Positions 20,454 to 30,158 of a DNA stretch of 64,000 nucleotides are shown here, piece by piece. Each line of letters opens with the position of its first letter. Positions within the stretch are counted from its first letter, which is position 1. Source of the DNA: Parnassius smintheus behrii (lineage: Eukaryota; Arthropoda; Insecta; Lepidoptera; Papilionidae); NCBI GenBank assembly GCA_036936625.1, contig JAUPFT010000007.1, positions 58,297,089 to 58,361,088 on the forward strand. The letters run 5' to 3'. A model generated the notes under the pieces. That model worked only from the letters and a program-made list of their open reading frames with translations. It ran no database searches and was not told where the DNA came from. A program made the translations under genes and the position numbers.

Positions 20454-23400
20454 TTACTCTACCATTGTACTACCATTTTCCTTACTTATAATTCTTAATG
20501 CATAAAGAGCAAATGTCATAAAGATAGGTCGGCAAGCGCTATCCTCGATTATAATACTTAAATTACTTTTTGCGATGGTCATTCCCATGCTGCATTCAGC
20601 TTCAAATCTTCTTCTACCGAAACGCGGGCAGTCAATAATAATGTGCTCTACAGTTTGGTTTACGTTTTCATCGCATGTGCAGCACGGGGATGATGTCAAT
20701 TTATACTTATACAAGTAGGCGTTATTACCTCCGTGACCAGTAAACAAATGTGTGATTAAATTATTCATCTTTATATTTTTTATTACCTTATAAGCTATGA
20801 CCACGTTGGGAAAAAATGTCTTGGTTGTTGTGCTGGTTGTTGATTCTTCATATTTTCTTTGCCAAATTTGAAGAGTTGTGTTTCTGGTGAGGCGCTTTGC
20901 ATACGACAGTGGGAATTTATCATATTCAGACCTTTGCTTGCTTTTGGTGGCAGCTCGTTTGGCTAATTCGTCTGCTCTTTCATTGCCCTGGATTCCACAG
21001 TGTGCCTTGATCCAGAACAGTTGAATTTGCTTTTGTTTGTCCTCGATGTTTTTTATCACATCTCGAATTTTATAGGCAATTGGGTTCAAAGAGCTTGGAT
21101 CGCATATGGTTATAACAGCTGATCTTGAATCGGTAAAAATATTTGCTCCTTGGTAATTTCTGTCGGCCACGTACTTTACTGCTTTTAAAATTGCGATCAT
21201 CTCTGCTTGAAAAACGCTGCAATAGTTTTCTAATTTAAAGGTAATTGTCTTTACTTCAACTTTATTTTGCCAGATCGTTACTGCTGCACCTACCTTTGTG
21301 TCGATTTTACTCCCATCCGTGAAAATTTTTACCCAGTCGTTACTTAATTCGTCGATGTCTTTCTGTTCGCTTATTAAACCAAAACTGCGCTGCGACCTTT
21401 CACATGGATGGGGTAAATCGTAAGGGCTTATTCTCTTTTCTAGTTGTCTTCCGGGTAAGAGCTCGATGGGCTTTCCTTTCTTGATCTCATATATAGTTGC
21501 GTTTTCCTTTGCCCTTAATGCTAAGGGTATTATTTGCGTCATTCTATTAAGTATCCGTTCAATGTATCTTTTTTCAGTTGTCTCCGCCCAACAACTAGCA
21601 GCATATAGTATCGTTGGTTCGACTACCGCTAAATATATGGTTTTTATAATTTCGGAGTTTAAGCCCCAGTGGGCTTTCGCTGCTCTGGAGACCATTTTAT
21701 AGATATTAGCTGCTTTGCGACAGACACTGTCAAGGTGAGGCTTAAAATTTAAGTTTTTGTCGATTGTGAGGCCTAAAACTTTCAATTGGTCTGAAAACTG
21801 CAGTATAACTCCTTCAATTTGTAAGAGTGGTCGGTGGTACGTAAGTTTCTTGGTTAGGATTATTGACTGCGTTTTATGTGGGGCAAATTTAAGTTTGTGT
21901 TTCTTGCCCCATTCTGTAATTGTTCGTAATGTATCGTTTAAGTCTTCTTCCAATTTTAGGCCATCCTTGTTTGTTGCGACGATCAAGATATCGTCGGCAA
22001 ATGCTTGTACGTGAGTGCCTATATTTTCAGTTGCGCTGAGTAGGGGATCGAGGAGGATGTTCCACAGCATTGGGCCACATGTAGAGCCCTGGATACATCC
22101 TTTATTTGTGGGTTTTTTCAATTCCTGTCCAGCATACCTAAGATGTATTTCTCTATCTGTTAAGTAATTACTAATAAGCCTGACCATAGATTTGTCGATA
22201 TGTTTGAAGTTAAGTTCTTTTATTATAGCAGGCCACCATGCGTTATCGAACGCGCCTTCTATATCCAGTGACACTACCGCAACTATAGCTTTATTCTTAA
22301 GCCCCTTCTTTATTAGGGCAATTGTATCATATAAGGCATCCTCAGTACTTCGTTGCGGAGTAAATCCGTATTGTCTATTATTCATTTTGCCTTCCCTTCC
22401 CAGTTGCCACTGGACCCTATTTACGAATAGTTTTTCCAGAACCTTACCTAGAACTGGTAGTAACCCGATTGGTCTATAGGATTTTACCAGGGAGTAGTCT
22501 TCTTTGCTGGGCTTGGGGATAACCTTAATTGTTGCTTTCTTCCAAATTTTTGGGAAGTAGCCTAATATTAAGCATTTATTGTATATTGATTGCAGGACTT
22601 CCGGGTTGCTTTCAAATACAGCTTGACATATGTCAGATGTTAAGCCATCTGCTCCTGGAGCTTTTTTCGGACTCATATTTTTGAAAATTTCTCTTATTTC
22701 TAATTCTGTAAACGACTTGGTTGTTGATATGTCTTCGTTTTTAAGTTTGTTTATTATTTGCTGTACTTCGGTCCTTATTTCAGTCTGTTCCGCATTATCA
22801 GTTTCAGGATTGTCCCATGGATAAAATGTATCAGCTAGATGGTTCACTGATTCGAGTACTGAAAGGATTTTTCCACTTGAGTCGCGGAGTAGCCTGTCAT
22901 GTTCTCTGTTTGAACAAGCTTTTAAAATTCGGTACGTTCTTTGCCAAAGAGATTCTTTTTCTTCTCTATTACAGAGGTTTACCCAGCTTCTAGTTGTAGC
23001 CTTTTCAATTGTGCTAATATATTCTTGTCTTGCCTCTAGATATTGTTCTATTACATACTTTCTTCTGCGTGGGTTTGCGTTCCTTATTCTTCTTCTTTTC
23101 CTAATCATATCTGTTTTCTTTTCATTTACTTCGTTGTTCCACCAAACAGGATTTTTTACTTTTCGCTTCTGGTTTTTTGTAGGTATATTGTTGTTACAGG
23201 CTGTCAATATATATTGGGTGTATTTATTTATTGTTTCTTCTAGCTCTTGTGGTGTTTTGATTTCTTCTATTGACTCGCTAATCATATTATGTCTGCAAAA
23301 TTCTTTCAAATCGTTTTTCAGATTGCTCCAATTTGCCTTTTTAGTATTATAAATCCTTGTGCCATGAGTGTTGATTGTGGTATTAAAAAACTCTATTTCA

Positions 23401-24131
23401 AGAGTGAATGAGACTGATTTGTGACTTGATATTGTGCATAGTGATTCATCTACTTGCCAGTCTTTTATTCGATGGAGTAATGATGGTGAGCAAGCGGTGA
23501 TATCTATTATACTAGTGCATAATTTATCCATTCTATAAACAGAAAATGTAGGCGTAGTGCCTACATTAAGGATGTCAAGATTGAGTTCCGCGAATGTTTC
23601 CATAATGATTTTTCCTCTGCTGTCATCTGCTTTGCATCCCCACCAGATGCTCTTTGCGTTGGCGTCTCCTCCTATTATGATGTCGTTGGTTGCCATGTTT
23701 GATTTGTATCTTCTGATCATTTGTAGGTCTTCATCGAGGTCTCCCTTTTCATGTAGATACATGCTAATTAAACCTATTTTTAAGTAACCTAGTTCTAATT
23801 CTACACCAACTATGTCCTCAGAGAGGAGAGTAGGATTGATAGTAAATCGTATTGTAGGATCGCAGATAACAATTGCCGACCTAACAGGTTTGGCTCTATC
23901 ATGGGTAACTTTTTGTATGATCCGAAACTGAGAACCCGTAGTTAAATGAGCTTTGGCACCAACGTATGGTTCCTGCATTAAAATCACAGAGTATTCCTGC
24001 ATCGTGGCTGCACGTAGGCACTCAAGTGTCGCCGCCCGCCCACGGTCCAGATTTATCTGTATTAACTTTATATGCTTCTTTGAACTGGAAGCTTTCTGGA
24101 GTTCTAAGTTTGTGTTTTCGTTGACTATTTC
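20454..24131 (-). CDS. ORF2 of element A2: endonuclease, RT, RNase H, zinc finger
   Basis: About 1,225 residues open from directly after the ORF1 UAA, in the same frame as ORF1. Endonuclease: QINLDRGR, QEPYVGAKA, GGDANAKSIWWG, and SSH in place of SDH (about 23420-23430). RT: KKAPGADGLT, VSLDIEGAFDNAWW, CIQGSTCGP, QAFADDILI. RNase H: FTDGSKID, FTDSRSAV, GNERADELAK. Zinc finger: CTCDENVNQTVEHIIIDC. The block with the K-I/V-x-x-G-x-R-T-V/I-S motif, found after the RT in B, C, D, H and the SART-like copies, is missing at about 21530: an in-frame loss of about 24 residues between RMTQ and IIPLALR. There is no upstream ATG; the first ATG at 24002 is after the first endonuclease motif. Confidence 0.9.
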   Translation of the reverse strand, partial: EIVNENTNLELQKASSSKKHIKLIQINLDRGRAATLECLRAATMQEYSVILMQEPYVGAKAHLTTGSQFRIIQKVTHDRAKPVRSAIVICDPTIRFTINPTLLSEDIVGVELELGYLKIGLISMYLHEKGDLDEDLQMIRRYKSNMATNDIIIGGDANAKSIWWGCKADDSRGKIIMETFAELNLDILNVGTTPTFSVYRMDKLCTSIIDITACSPSLLHRIKDWQVDESLCTISSHKSVSFTLEIEFFNTTINTHGTRIYNTKKANWSNLKNDLKEFCRHNMISESIEEIKTPQELEETINKYTQYILTACNNNIPTKNQKRKVKNPVWWNNEVNEKKTDMIRKRRRIRNANPRRRKYVIEQYLEARQEYISTIEKATTRSWVNLCNREEKESLWQRTYRILKACSNREHDRLLRDSSGKILSVLESVNHLADTFYPWDNPETDNAEQTEIRTEVQQIINKLKNEDISTTKSFTELEIREIFKNMSPKKAPGADGLTSDICQAVFESNPEVLQSIYNKCLILGYFPKIWKKATIKVIPKPSKEDYSLVKSYRPIGLLPVLGKVLEKLFVNRVQWQLGREGKMNNRQYGFTPQRSTEDALYDTIALIKKGLKNKAIVAVVSLDIEGAFDNAWWPAIIKELNFKHIDKSMVRLISNYLTDREIHLRYAGQELKKPTNKGCIQGSTCGPMLWNILLDPLLSATENIGTHVQAFADDILIVATNKDGLKLEEDLNDTLRTITEWGKKHKLKFAPHKTQSIILTKKLTYHRPLLQIEGVILQFSDQLKVLGLTIDKNLNFKPHLDSVCRKAANIYKMVSRAAKAHWGLNSEIIKTIYLAVVEPTILYAASCWAETTEKRYIERILNRMTQIIPLALRAKENATIYEIKKGKPIELLPGRQLEKRISPYDLPHPCERSQRSFGLISEQKDIDELSNDWVKIFTDGSKIDTKVGAAVTIWQNKVEVKTITFKLENYCSVFQAEMIAILKAVKYVADRNYQGANIFTDSRSAVITICDPSSLNPIAYKIRDVIKNIEDKQKQIQLFWIKAHCGIQGNERADELAKRAATKSKQRSEYDKFPLSYAKRLTRNTTLQIWQRKYEESTTSTTTKTFFPNVVIAYKVIKNIKMNNLITHLFTGHGGNNAYLYKYKLTSSPCCTCDENVNQTVEHIIIDCPRFGRRRFEAECSMGMTIAKSNLSIIIEDSACRPIFMTFALYALRIISKENGSTMVE

Positions 24132-26311
24132 TTAACAATAGGAGACTGATGATCTAGCAATTTTGTCCCATTTTTGCCATTCTTGGCATTCTGGGCTGTA
24201 TGCTGGATGTAAGAAGTTTTCCTTTCTGGCATTATTGCAGTTACAACACTTAGGAACATTGTTGCGATTCGGACAATCCCTTGTATCATGCTCCTCAGCA
24301 CAATAACCGCAGCGTTGTTTACTATTACAGTCTTTTGCTTTGTGGTTGAAGCCAAGACATTTATAACACTGTGTGAGTGGTGATTGGTCAATACAAGGAA
24401 TGACTTGGTAGCCGATCCGCAGTTTTTTATTTTTTAGCTTTGACCAAATTTGAGGTGAGGCTTCGAGTATAACATTATTGACTTCTCTAACCCTTCCTTT
24501 GGTTCTGCGTAAGATTTTTATACCTTTCTGTTCTTCTGTTAACCCTTGTAATAAACAACAATTCTGACTTGTGATGGCTTTAACAAGTTTGGTGTCCATT
24601 AAGTCATTTGTGACGCCCACTAGGCGCAGCTGTGGGTGTTTAGTTGCAGGTGTTGACACTGTTAGCCTATCACAGGTGTCACGAATTGCGGTTTTAAGAA
24701 TGTGTCTGTCCTGCTGAGAGTCACAGCTTATTATTACTTTCTGATTTTTTAATTTGGAAACTTTATTCACGCGTACTCCTAGATCTACTGGGTCCACATC
24801 TTTTCTGACCTGTTTTAAAATATCTTCGCAGGTTGAGCGTGGATCTATGGACTCTATTATCATTGCAAAGCGGGGGGTACTAGTTGCTTCTGCGTAGGAT
24901 TTTTTATTGATATTAGTGGATACCCTAAAGGATTCGTTTTGCTTTAACCGATTATTCTCCTCATCTATATAAGTGTTATTATGGGAGATATTTTTAAGTT
25001 CGTTAATTTTATCCTTGATTTCTGTTATTGCTAACTCAGTTCCTAATCCAGTATTTCCTTGGAATGCTATTTGGGTTGTATTGAAGTCTTTAAAATCATT
25101 TATTTCATTGAGTACCGTGTTCAAGAGATGGGTTATTGGCTTTATTGAGTTTTCTAGGTCTTCTTTTGTTAATGCTGTCTCCTTGTGTTCTCTTTCCCTC
25201 GATAAATTTTCAGTTTGATATGTTTCTATTATTTTTTTGTGTTCTCTAGTTCCGAAATCATTTGATCTATTCGGGGGTCTATATGTGTGCTATTTCTCTC
25301 GCAAGAAGATTTTTCAGTCTCTAATTCAGTTTCTCTATTTACGAACTTCTGTACTACCAGGCTTAGGTTGGTTATTTTTTGATTTAATTCTAATATTTCT
25401 CTTGTCAGAGAGGCATAGCTTTCAGAATAATTATCTAAATGGGCAATAGGTGTTTCCTTTGCGGGTAAGGATTGATTCTTTATTGCAAGGCCATGTATTT
25501 CAAGCTGGATTTTGCTGATTGTCTTAATGGGTTCATCCATTTCGTAATTAAGCCAAGAACGTATTGACTCAGCAATCTTGCCCGTATTTTTTATGGCATC
25601 ATATGTCTCTATGAGCTTATTGTAATGTGAGGTTCGAATTTCGGCTAGCTCTTTATTATGGGCTCGTTCGACACGTACTAATTCTTTTGCGGCTCGCGAT
25701 CTTTCCTGTTCCGCTGCAAGCCGGTGCCGAGAGCGCGAGTCCGATAGCGACAGCACAGTTTCATAAAGGCCCTGGAGACAGTCATGAACTTCACTTTTAC
25801 ATTCTTTTTTCATGTTTCCTGCCTTCTCCAGGGCTTCTTTTCCAGAGAGCAGAAACTCATTCGCTCTCTGGGTTGCTAGGTCCATAGAGATACCTGCACG
25901 TTTATATGCTGGTGGTAAAATGCTGGACCTTTTACTGTTGTCACTGACTATGCTATCGCCATCCGACCATTCATCTTCCGTCTCTCGAACAGGCTTGCAG
26001 AGGCCCAAAGCAGCCAGCTCTTTGTCAATATCCATTGTTATTGAGCTGCCTTGGCTTAGTTTTATAAGTCCACTACTATCTTCGCTGGTTCGTCCAGTTG
26101 GAGCAACGCCTGTGAATTTAGATTCACTCTCCACCATCGTAAGATCTCGGCCGTCCTGACCTTCTTCAGGTGCTCTTCCAGAAGTAGCTGCGTTTTGAAT
26201 CAAAACTTTCCTACGCAGAGCCACACTGGGTGCTGGACTTCCTCCTCTACTTATCTTGGTAGGCTTTGGTTTAGCAGAGCTAGATCCCGATGAACCGGAT
26301 TTACAGGACAT
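24132..26311 (-). pseudogene. ORF1 of element A2, broken by a 1-base frameshift
   Basis: The same protein as A1 ORF1, but a T8 run (2698-2705 in A1) is T7 here (25232-25238), shifting the frame. The N-terminal 350 or so residues read from 26311 to about 25229 and the C-terminal part with the three zinc knuckles reads on in another frame to 24132. One Thr to Met difference occurs near 24598. The break sits in a homopolymer, so a sequencing or assembly error is a real alternative to a mutation. Confidence 0.85.
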
Positions 26312-26325
26312 TTTTTTTTTTTTTT
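26312..26325 (-). promoter_or_regulatory. A-tract leader 5' of ORF1 start (element A2)
   Basis: Fourteen further T follow the start codon on the + strand, giving oligo(A) abutting the ATG. The run is two bases shorter than in A1, which is otherwise identical around this point. Confidence 0.55.
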
Positions 26326-27693
26326 ATCTCGCTGAGCTCACTTATCTTAGATTATACAATGAATTTCAACTCCTCAAACGATCCTGAGAAGTTTAAGCCC
26401 AAACACGACTACAATCGGTTGAGTTATACCAGAGTTATAATAAGTGGAATTTTTCCAATATGGCGGTCAAAAAATTCTTTTATTTATTCTGTAGCCAATT
26501 TAAACTCTAAATAGTCCAAGTTTGGACTCAATCTCTATAAAATCGTTTGAGCTATACGTTCCCGCTGACTTTAGGTACCAATAAGTTTTTTGTAAGGTGA
26601 TCACGAAATTGGCTTTGTCAAGCGCTCCCGATCAAAATAAGGTCAAGCACGACAATTTTCGACATTCAAGTTTATGAGATATTCAAATAAAACTAATTTC
26701 AAGATGGCGGCTAATTGGACCAAATTTATTTATCTCAACGATGGAAAGAGATAAATTGGTCAAGTTTGGGCTCTATGGATAGGTCTCGGTGAGTATATTA
26801 TGAAGAGATGGACAAAAAATAAAAATTTGTTTTATTTTGGAAATTAAATCCAATAAACATTAAAAAAATACTATATCTTTTTAGCCACCAGAGATAGCTT
26901 CAGTCTGCAAACGGATTTAGGTTCAATATTTAGTGGGTTTCTTTTTGCGTTATTCAAAACCACCCGCACTAATCCGGAAATGCGACCTCGTGAAAGTGTT
27001 TTTTCACGAAAAAATGTTTGCAGACAAAACCGTTAAGTGGAAAAATCTAATTTTTTGTAAATACCCTAAGAGATATATAACTCACATATATCTAAATTAA
27101 AAAAGAGGTATTATCGCTCAAAATTAAGAAATAAACAGCTCCAAATATAAGTAAAATTTCAAAAATTTGGTTTTTTACTAATAACTTTTTGGTTCTTAGT
27201 CCGTTTTGCCTCAAAAAAGAATATTTGTACTTAAAAAATAACCCCAAATATAAGTTCACGGTCAGAAATAAGTAAAGATGTTTGGTTTAAAATTTAGTAG
27301 CCACGTGGTTTTTCAGTTTTCTTGCTGTAGTTCAGTTGTTTCCAAGCGAAAAAATCCAAAAACAACGGAAATATCAGGGCGCTACAGAGACCCATAAAAT
27401 GACACCAAAAAAGATATAGGTTATAGATCTACTTTTAGCAGCGTTTGCGAAAAAGTAGTAAAAATTTTACCTTTTTTAGCTTTTAGGTTATCTCCGTTGT
27501 CTAGATTCTTGAAAATCACTTGAAATTTTCACCACAGCAAAAAACAAACACAGCCACGTAATAGCACTACACAAAGTACAGCAACACTGAAAATTACAGG
27601 CAAATCGGAGAACTTTTTCTATATTTAACGATTTTTAACAACGGGAGCGCTTTAAAAACGATGCGTTCGCGACAGCAGGCGGTACGGTTCGGG
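26326..27693 (-). promoter_or_regulatory. Complete 5' UTR of element A2
   Basis: About 1.37 kb without a supported ORF. YY1-like cores lie at about 26456-26468 and 26700-26711 and an E-box (CCACGTGG) at about 27301-27308. The element 5' terminus at 27630-27693 aligns with B and D through phrases such as CGAACGCATCGTT read on the - strand. R1-type LINEs generally carry an internal promoter, so promoter activity is expected but inferred. Confidence 0.55.
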
Positions 27694-27837
27694 GGTTAGG
27701 TTAGGTTAGGTTAGGTTAGGTTAGGTTAGGTTAGGTTAGGTTAGGTTAGGTTAGGTTAGGTTAGGTTAGGTTAGGTTAGGTTAGGTTAGGTTAGGTTAGG
27801 TTAGGTTAGGTTAGGTTAGGTTAGGTTAGGTTAGGTT
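27694..27837 (+). repeat. Telomeric (TTAGG)n array 3
   Basis: The longest array in the window (144 bp, about 29 units) and perfectly regular. It separates the 5' end of A2 from the 5' end of S3 (head to head). Confidence 0.97.
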
Positions 27838-27853
27838 CCCCCCCGATCGGGTT

Positions 27854-28213
27854 CCCGCCTTGTCGTGGCGGGGGGGCTTAGTAGCCGTGGCTTGGTCTCC
27901 CGCGGTGAACAAAGAGGAACCCAAGTGGCTGGTCCGAGGTGGAGGGCCGGCCCGAGGTGGCCACTCCGAGTGGGCTTGGGAAGCCCGCTTCGGATGTGTG
28001 TTGGTGGACTGCGGTGAGAGGTGTGTCCTCCCCACCTACCGCTGCAGCCGAGGTGGAGTCGCGGAGGAAGAGGAGTGTTGGTATGGCGATGCGCCACTCG
28101 CCCTATCCTCCGCGACTCAAACGGGGCCGCACCGTTGATGCGGTGGTGGTGGGGCTGCGGGGGGAGAGGATTGTCGGTATTGCGAGGCGCCGCTCTCCCT
28201 ACCCTCCGCAGCC
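27854..28213 (+). other. Cluster of five hairpins in S3 3' UTR
   Basis: Five strong inverted repeats follow one another. H1 is 27854-27872 (CCCGCC with GGCGGG). H2 is 27966-27993 (CCGA with TCGG, then GGGCTT with AAGCCC). H3 is 28011-28042 (GCGGT with ACCGC, then AGGTG with CACCT). H4 is 28057-28118 (GAGTCGCGGAGGA with its complement, 13 bp). H5 is 28153-28213 (GGCTGCGG with CCGCAGCC, then GGGAGAG with CTCTCCC). H4 and H5 look like a tandem duplication whose stems diverged while keeping pairing. Confidence 0.65.
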
Positions 28214-28464
28214 GAATCTTGGTTGGCGGCGGAGCCACCAGACCAGATCCGCCGCTGGGGTCGGGAAGGCAGGTACTTCTAAGTGCTCGTTTTTCCTGGC
28301 CCCATCGCCTTCGCGCATGGGACGCGGGGGCGTCTGTTGCGCAGATGTAATTGGAGGCCGTGGAGGAAGGCGTGCCATGTGTTCTGGTGCGCCTTACCTG
28401 TGAGGGTGAGCCGTTCCCGTGGCCCTGCCAATAGGCGACAAAGGTGGAACACCATGGGGTTTTA

Positions 28465-28511
28465 GTCGGTGCGAGTCCGACATAACCCGTCCTTGCCCCC
28501 GCGAGGCGGGT
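28465..28511 (+). other. 3' terminal hairpin pair of S3
   Basis: Hairpin 1 at 28465-28481 (GTCGG, loop TGCGAGT, CCGAC) and hairpin 2 at 28485-28511 (ACCCG with CGGGT, CCT with AGG, C-rich loop). Relative to S1, hairpin 1 shows a compensating pair change (C-G to T-A). Candidate recognition structure for the element's RT. Confidence 0.7.
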
Positions 28512-28550
28512 ATGCGTAGGCATTTCCCCATGTTAAAAAAAAAAAAAAAA

Positions 28551-28597
28551 GGTTAGGTTAGGTTAGGTTAGGTTAGGTTAGGTTAGGTTAGGTTAGG
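28551..28597 (+). repeat. Telomeric (TTAGG)n array 4
   Basis: About nine units between the A tail of S3 and the A tail (T-run 28598-28622) of element E: another tail-to-tail meeting. Confidence 0.96.
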
Positions 28598-28599
28598 TT

Positions 28600-28622
<23 letters not shown>

Positions 28623-28630
<8 letters not shown>

Positions 28631-28966
28631 CTCCCTGAGACTTTGGGAGACTGTTTTTACAATTTGTCTTTATGATCTTATTTGTTTATTTATCTTCAAA
28701 AACTCATTCATACATCATATCTTATACTCTGCTCGTCAGCCATTCAGCATCCCATTTTCATCTCACTTACATCATCTTTCAATCATGGGCTGAAGGCCAT
28801 AGTGTACTTACATTCTAATTGAAACACAAAGGGGGCGGGGACAGTGAAGGGGGGAACAATAAAACTTTAATTACGTTCTACATTAATGCTAACTTAAAAC
28901 TATGTTCCTAATTACAATTTATTTATGCTAATATATTTATATATCAATATAATTACTTAGCATAAC
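28623..28966 (-). other. 3' UTR of element E
   Basis: About 340 bp. The first 260 bases after the tail are about 95 percent identical by eye to the 3' UTR in element F (30151-30415), then the two diverge. This bounded conservation suggests a 3' recognition region. Confidence 0.75.
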
Positions 28967-30025
28967 TTACACTCTATTTCTTTTATTTACAGTAATGCAC
29001 AGTTTTCTACAAAATTTGAGGAACAAGTCTCTATTTTTACCCAGTACAATATCCGGAAGCGTACTTAGTTCTAGTTTGCAGTCCAATAAGAACTCCAGCT
29101 CCTGCCTCTCACGGTAATGGGCCGGGCAGTCCAGGAGGACGTGAAGAACAGACTCCGAACACGCAGGATCGCAGACGCATGATGGACTCTCCTTACACTT
29201 GAAACGATGCAAGTACTCGGAGAATCCACCATGCCCCGACAATACCTGAGTGACAAATCTGTCCACCTTTATTTTACCGATGACACGGTATGCGGCTATC
29301 GCGTCCGGGAAAAAGACCCGGGTGATACCGGCTGTTTCACCGGCCCGGTATCGTTGGTTCCACTCATCAAGCGATCGCATACGAATGCTTCGCCTGATGA
29401 ATGAAACCGGGCAGCTGTCATAGTCAAAACTGCGTTTAGACTTTAGCGCAGCTTCCTTGGCCAGATGGTCGGCACGCTCGTTCCCCTCTAGTCCCGCGTG
29501 GGCTTTGATCCAGAACAAATTGACAAGTTTGCCCTGTATCGAAGCCCTGTGCAGGTGGACCCGCGCCTCGACGGCCAGGGGGTGGAGGGCAACTGGATTT
29601 ATCGTTGTCTGCAGTGCCGACAGAGAGTCAGAATAAATTCCGATTGATCTGGCCGAGTTATCTGCGGCCGTCCGCGCCGCCCTGCATATCGCCAGGAGTT
29701 CCGCCTGGTAGACGGTGCAAAAGGACGGCAAAGCAAGCTTGAGGGTTTTGGTTTCAGCGGCGCCCCTCCATATGGATAACGCCGCACCCACCTTGCCCTC
29801 AATCTTACTGCCGTCCGTGTAGATATTAAGTTCGTGGTCAATATTTACAGCGAGTTGTTCCTCGCCCGCCAGGCACTTGAACTCCAGGTCGATATGCTGA
29901 GCGGGATGCGGAGACCGCAGAGCCGAGGACATCCGTTCCACCTCCCGATCTCCTATCGCGTCCTGGGGTATACCCCTCCTCGCACCATACAGCGCCGCGG
30001 CTTCGCGGACCCGCAGGTCAAGGGG
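28967..30025 (-). pseudogene. ORF2 C-terminal fragment (RNase H and zinc finger) of element E
   Basis: Open for about 350 residues from the truncation point (LDLRVREAAALYGARRG) to the stop at 28967. RNase H motifs are YTDGSKIEG, QAELLAICRA, YSDSLSAL and GNERADHLAK. The zinc finger is CVCDPACSESVLHVLLDC. It ends VNKRNRV, the position where element D also ends and where element C continues into its helicase extension. There is no start codon; endonuclease and RT are absent. Confidence 0.9.
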
Positions 30026-30119
30026 GGTTAGGTTAGGTTAGGTTAGGTTAGGTTAGGTTAGGTTAGGTTAGGTTAGGTTAGGTTAGGTTAGGTTAGGTTA
30101 GGTTAGGTTAGGTTAGGTT

Positions 30120-30122
<3 letters not shown>
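30026..30122 (+). repeat. Telomeric (TTAGG)n array 5
   Basis: About 19 regular units between the truncated 5' end of E and the A tail of F. Confidence 0.97.

Positions 30123-30158
<36 letters not shown>

Larger units (their letters stand above)
19823..27693 (-). mobile_element. Telomeric LINE A2, RNase H class, full-length
   Basis: 7.9 kb element bounded on both sides by telomeric arrays: A tail (T-run 19823-19835) at array 2 and 5' end at array 3. It contains a 3' UTR, ORF2, frameshifted ORF1, A leader and 5' UTR. The 5' half is almost identical to A1. The ORF1 frameshift and an in-frame ORF2 deletion suggest the copy is inactive. Confidence 0.93.
27838..28550 (+). mobile_element. SART-like LINE S3, 3' UTR fragment only
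   Basis: GC-rich 0.7 kb segment ending in an A tail (28535-28550) directly before GGTTAGG. It has the same 3' terminal hairpin pair as S1 and S2, which identifies it as a third SART-like family, 5' truncated down to its 3' UTR. I found no RT homology in it. Long open frames on both strands (for example 27831-28523 on -) reflect GC richness and palindromes, not coding. Confidence 0.8.
28598..30025 (-). mobile_element. Telomeric LINE E, RNase H class, 5' truncated
   Basis: 1.4 kb remnant holding the ORF2 C-terminus, 3' UTR and A tail. The 5' break is at 30025, directly at a telomeric array, so this looks like an ordinary 5'-truncated insertion into TTAGG. It is closest to elements C and D in protein. 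Confidence 0.9.

Noticed and set aside
27694..27837. The chromosome terminus itself
   Set aside because: The longest array is only 144 bp and sequence continues on both sides, so these are arrays between inserted elements.
27831..28523. 230-residue open frame on the - strand and several on + in S3
   Set aside because: GC-rich palindromic 3' UTR; no domain, low complexity, and frames overlap the hairpins and even the telomeric repeat.
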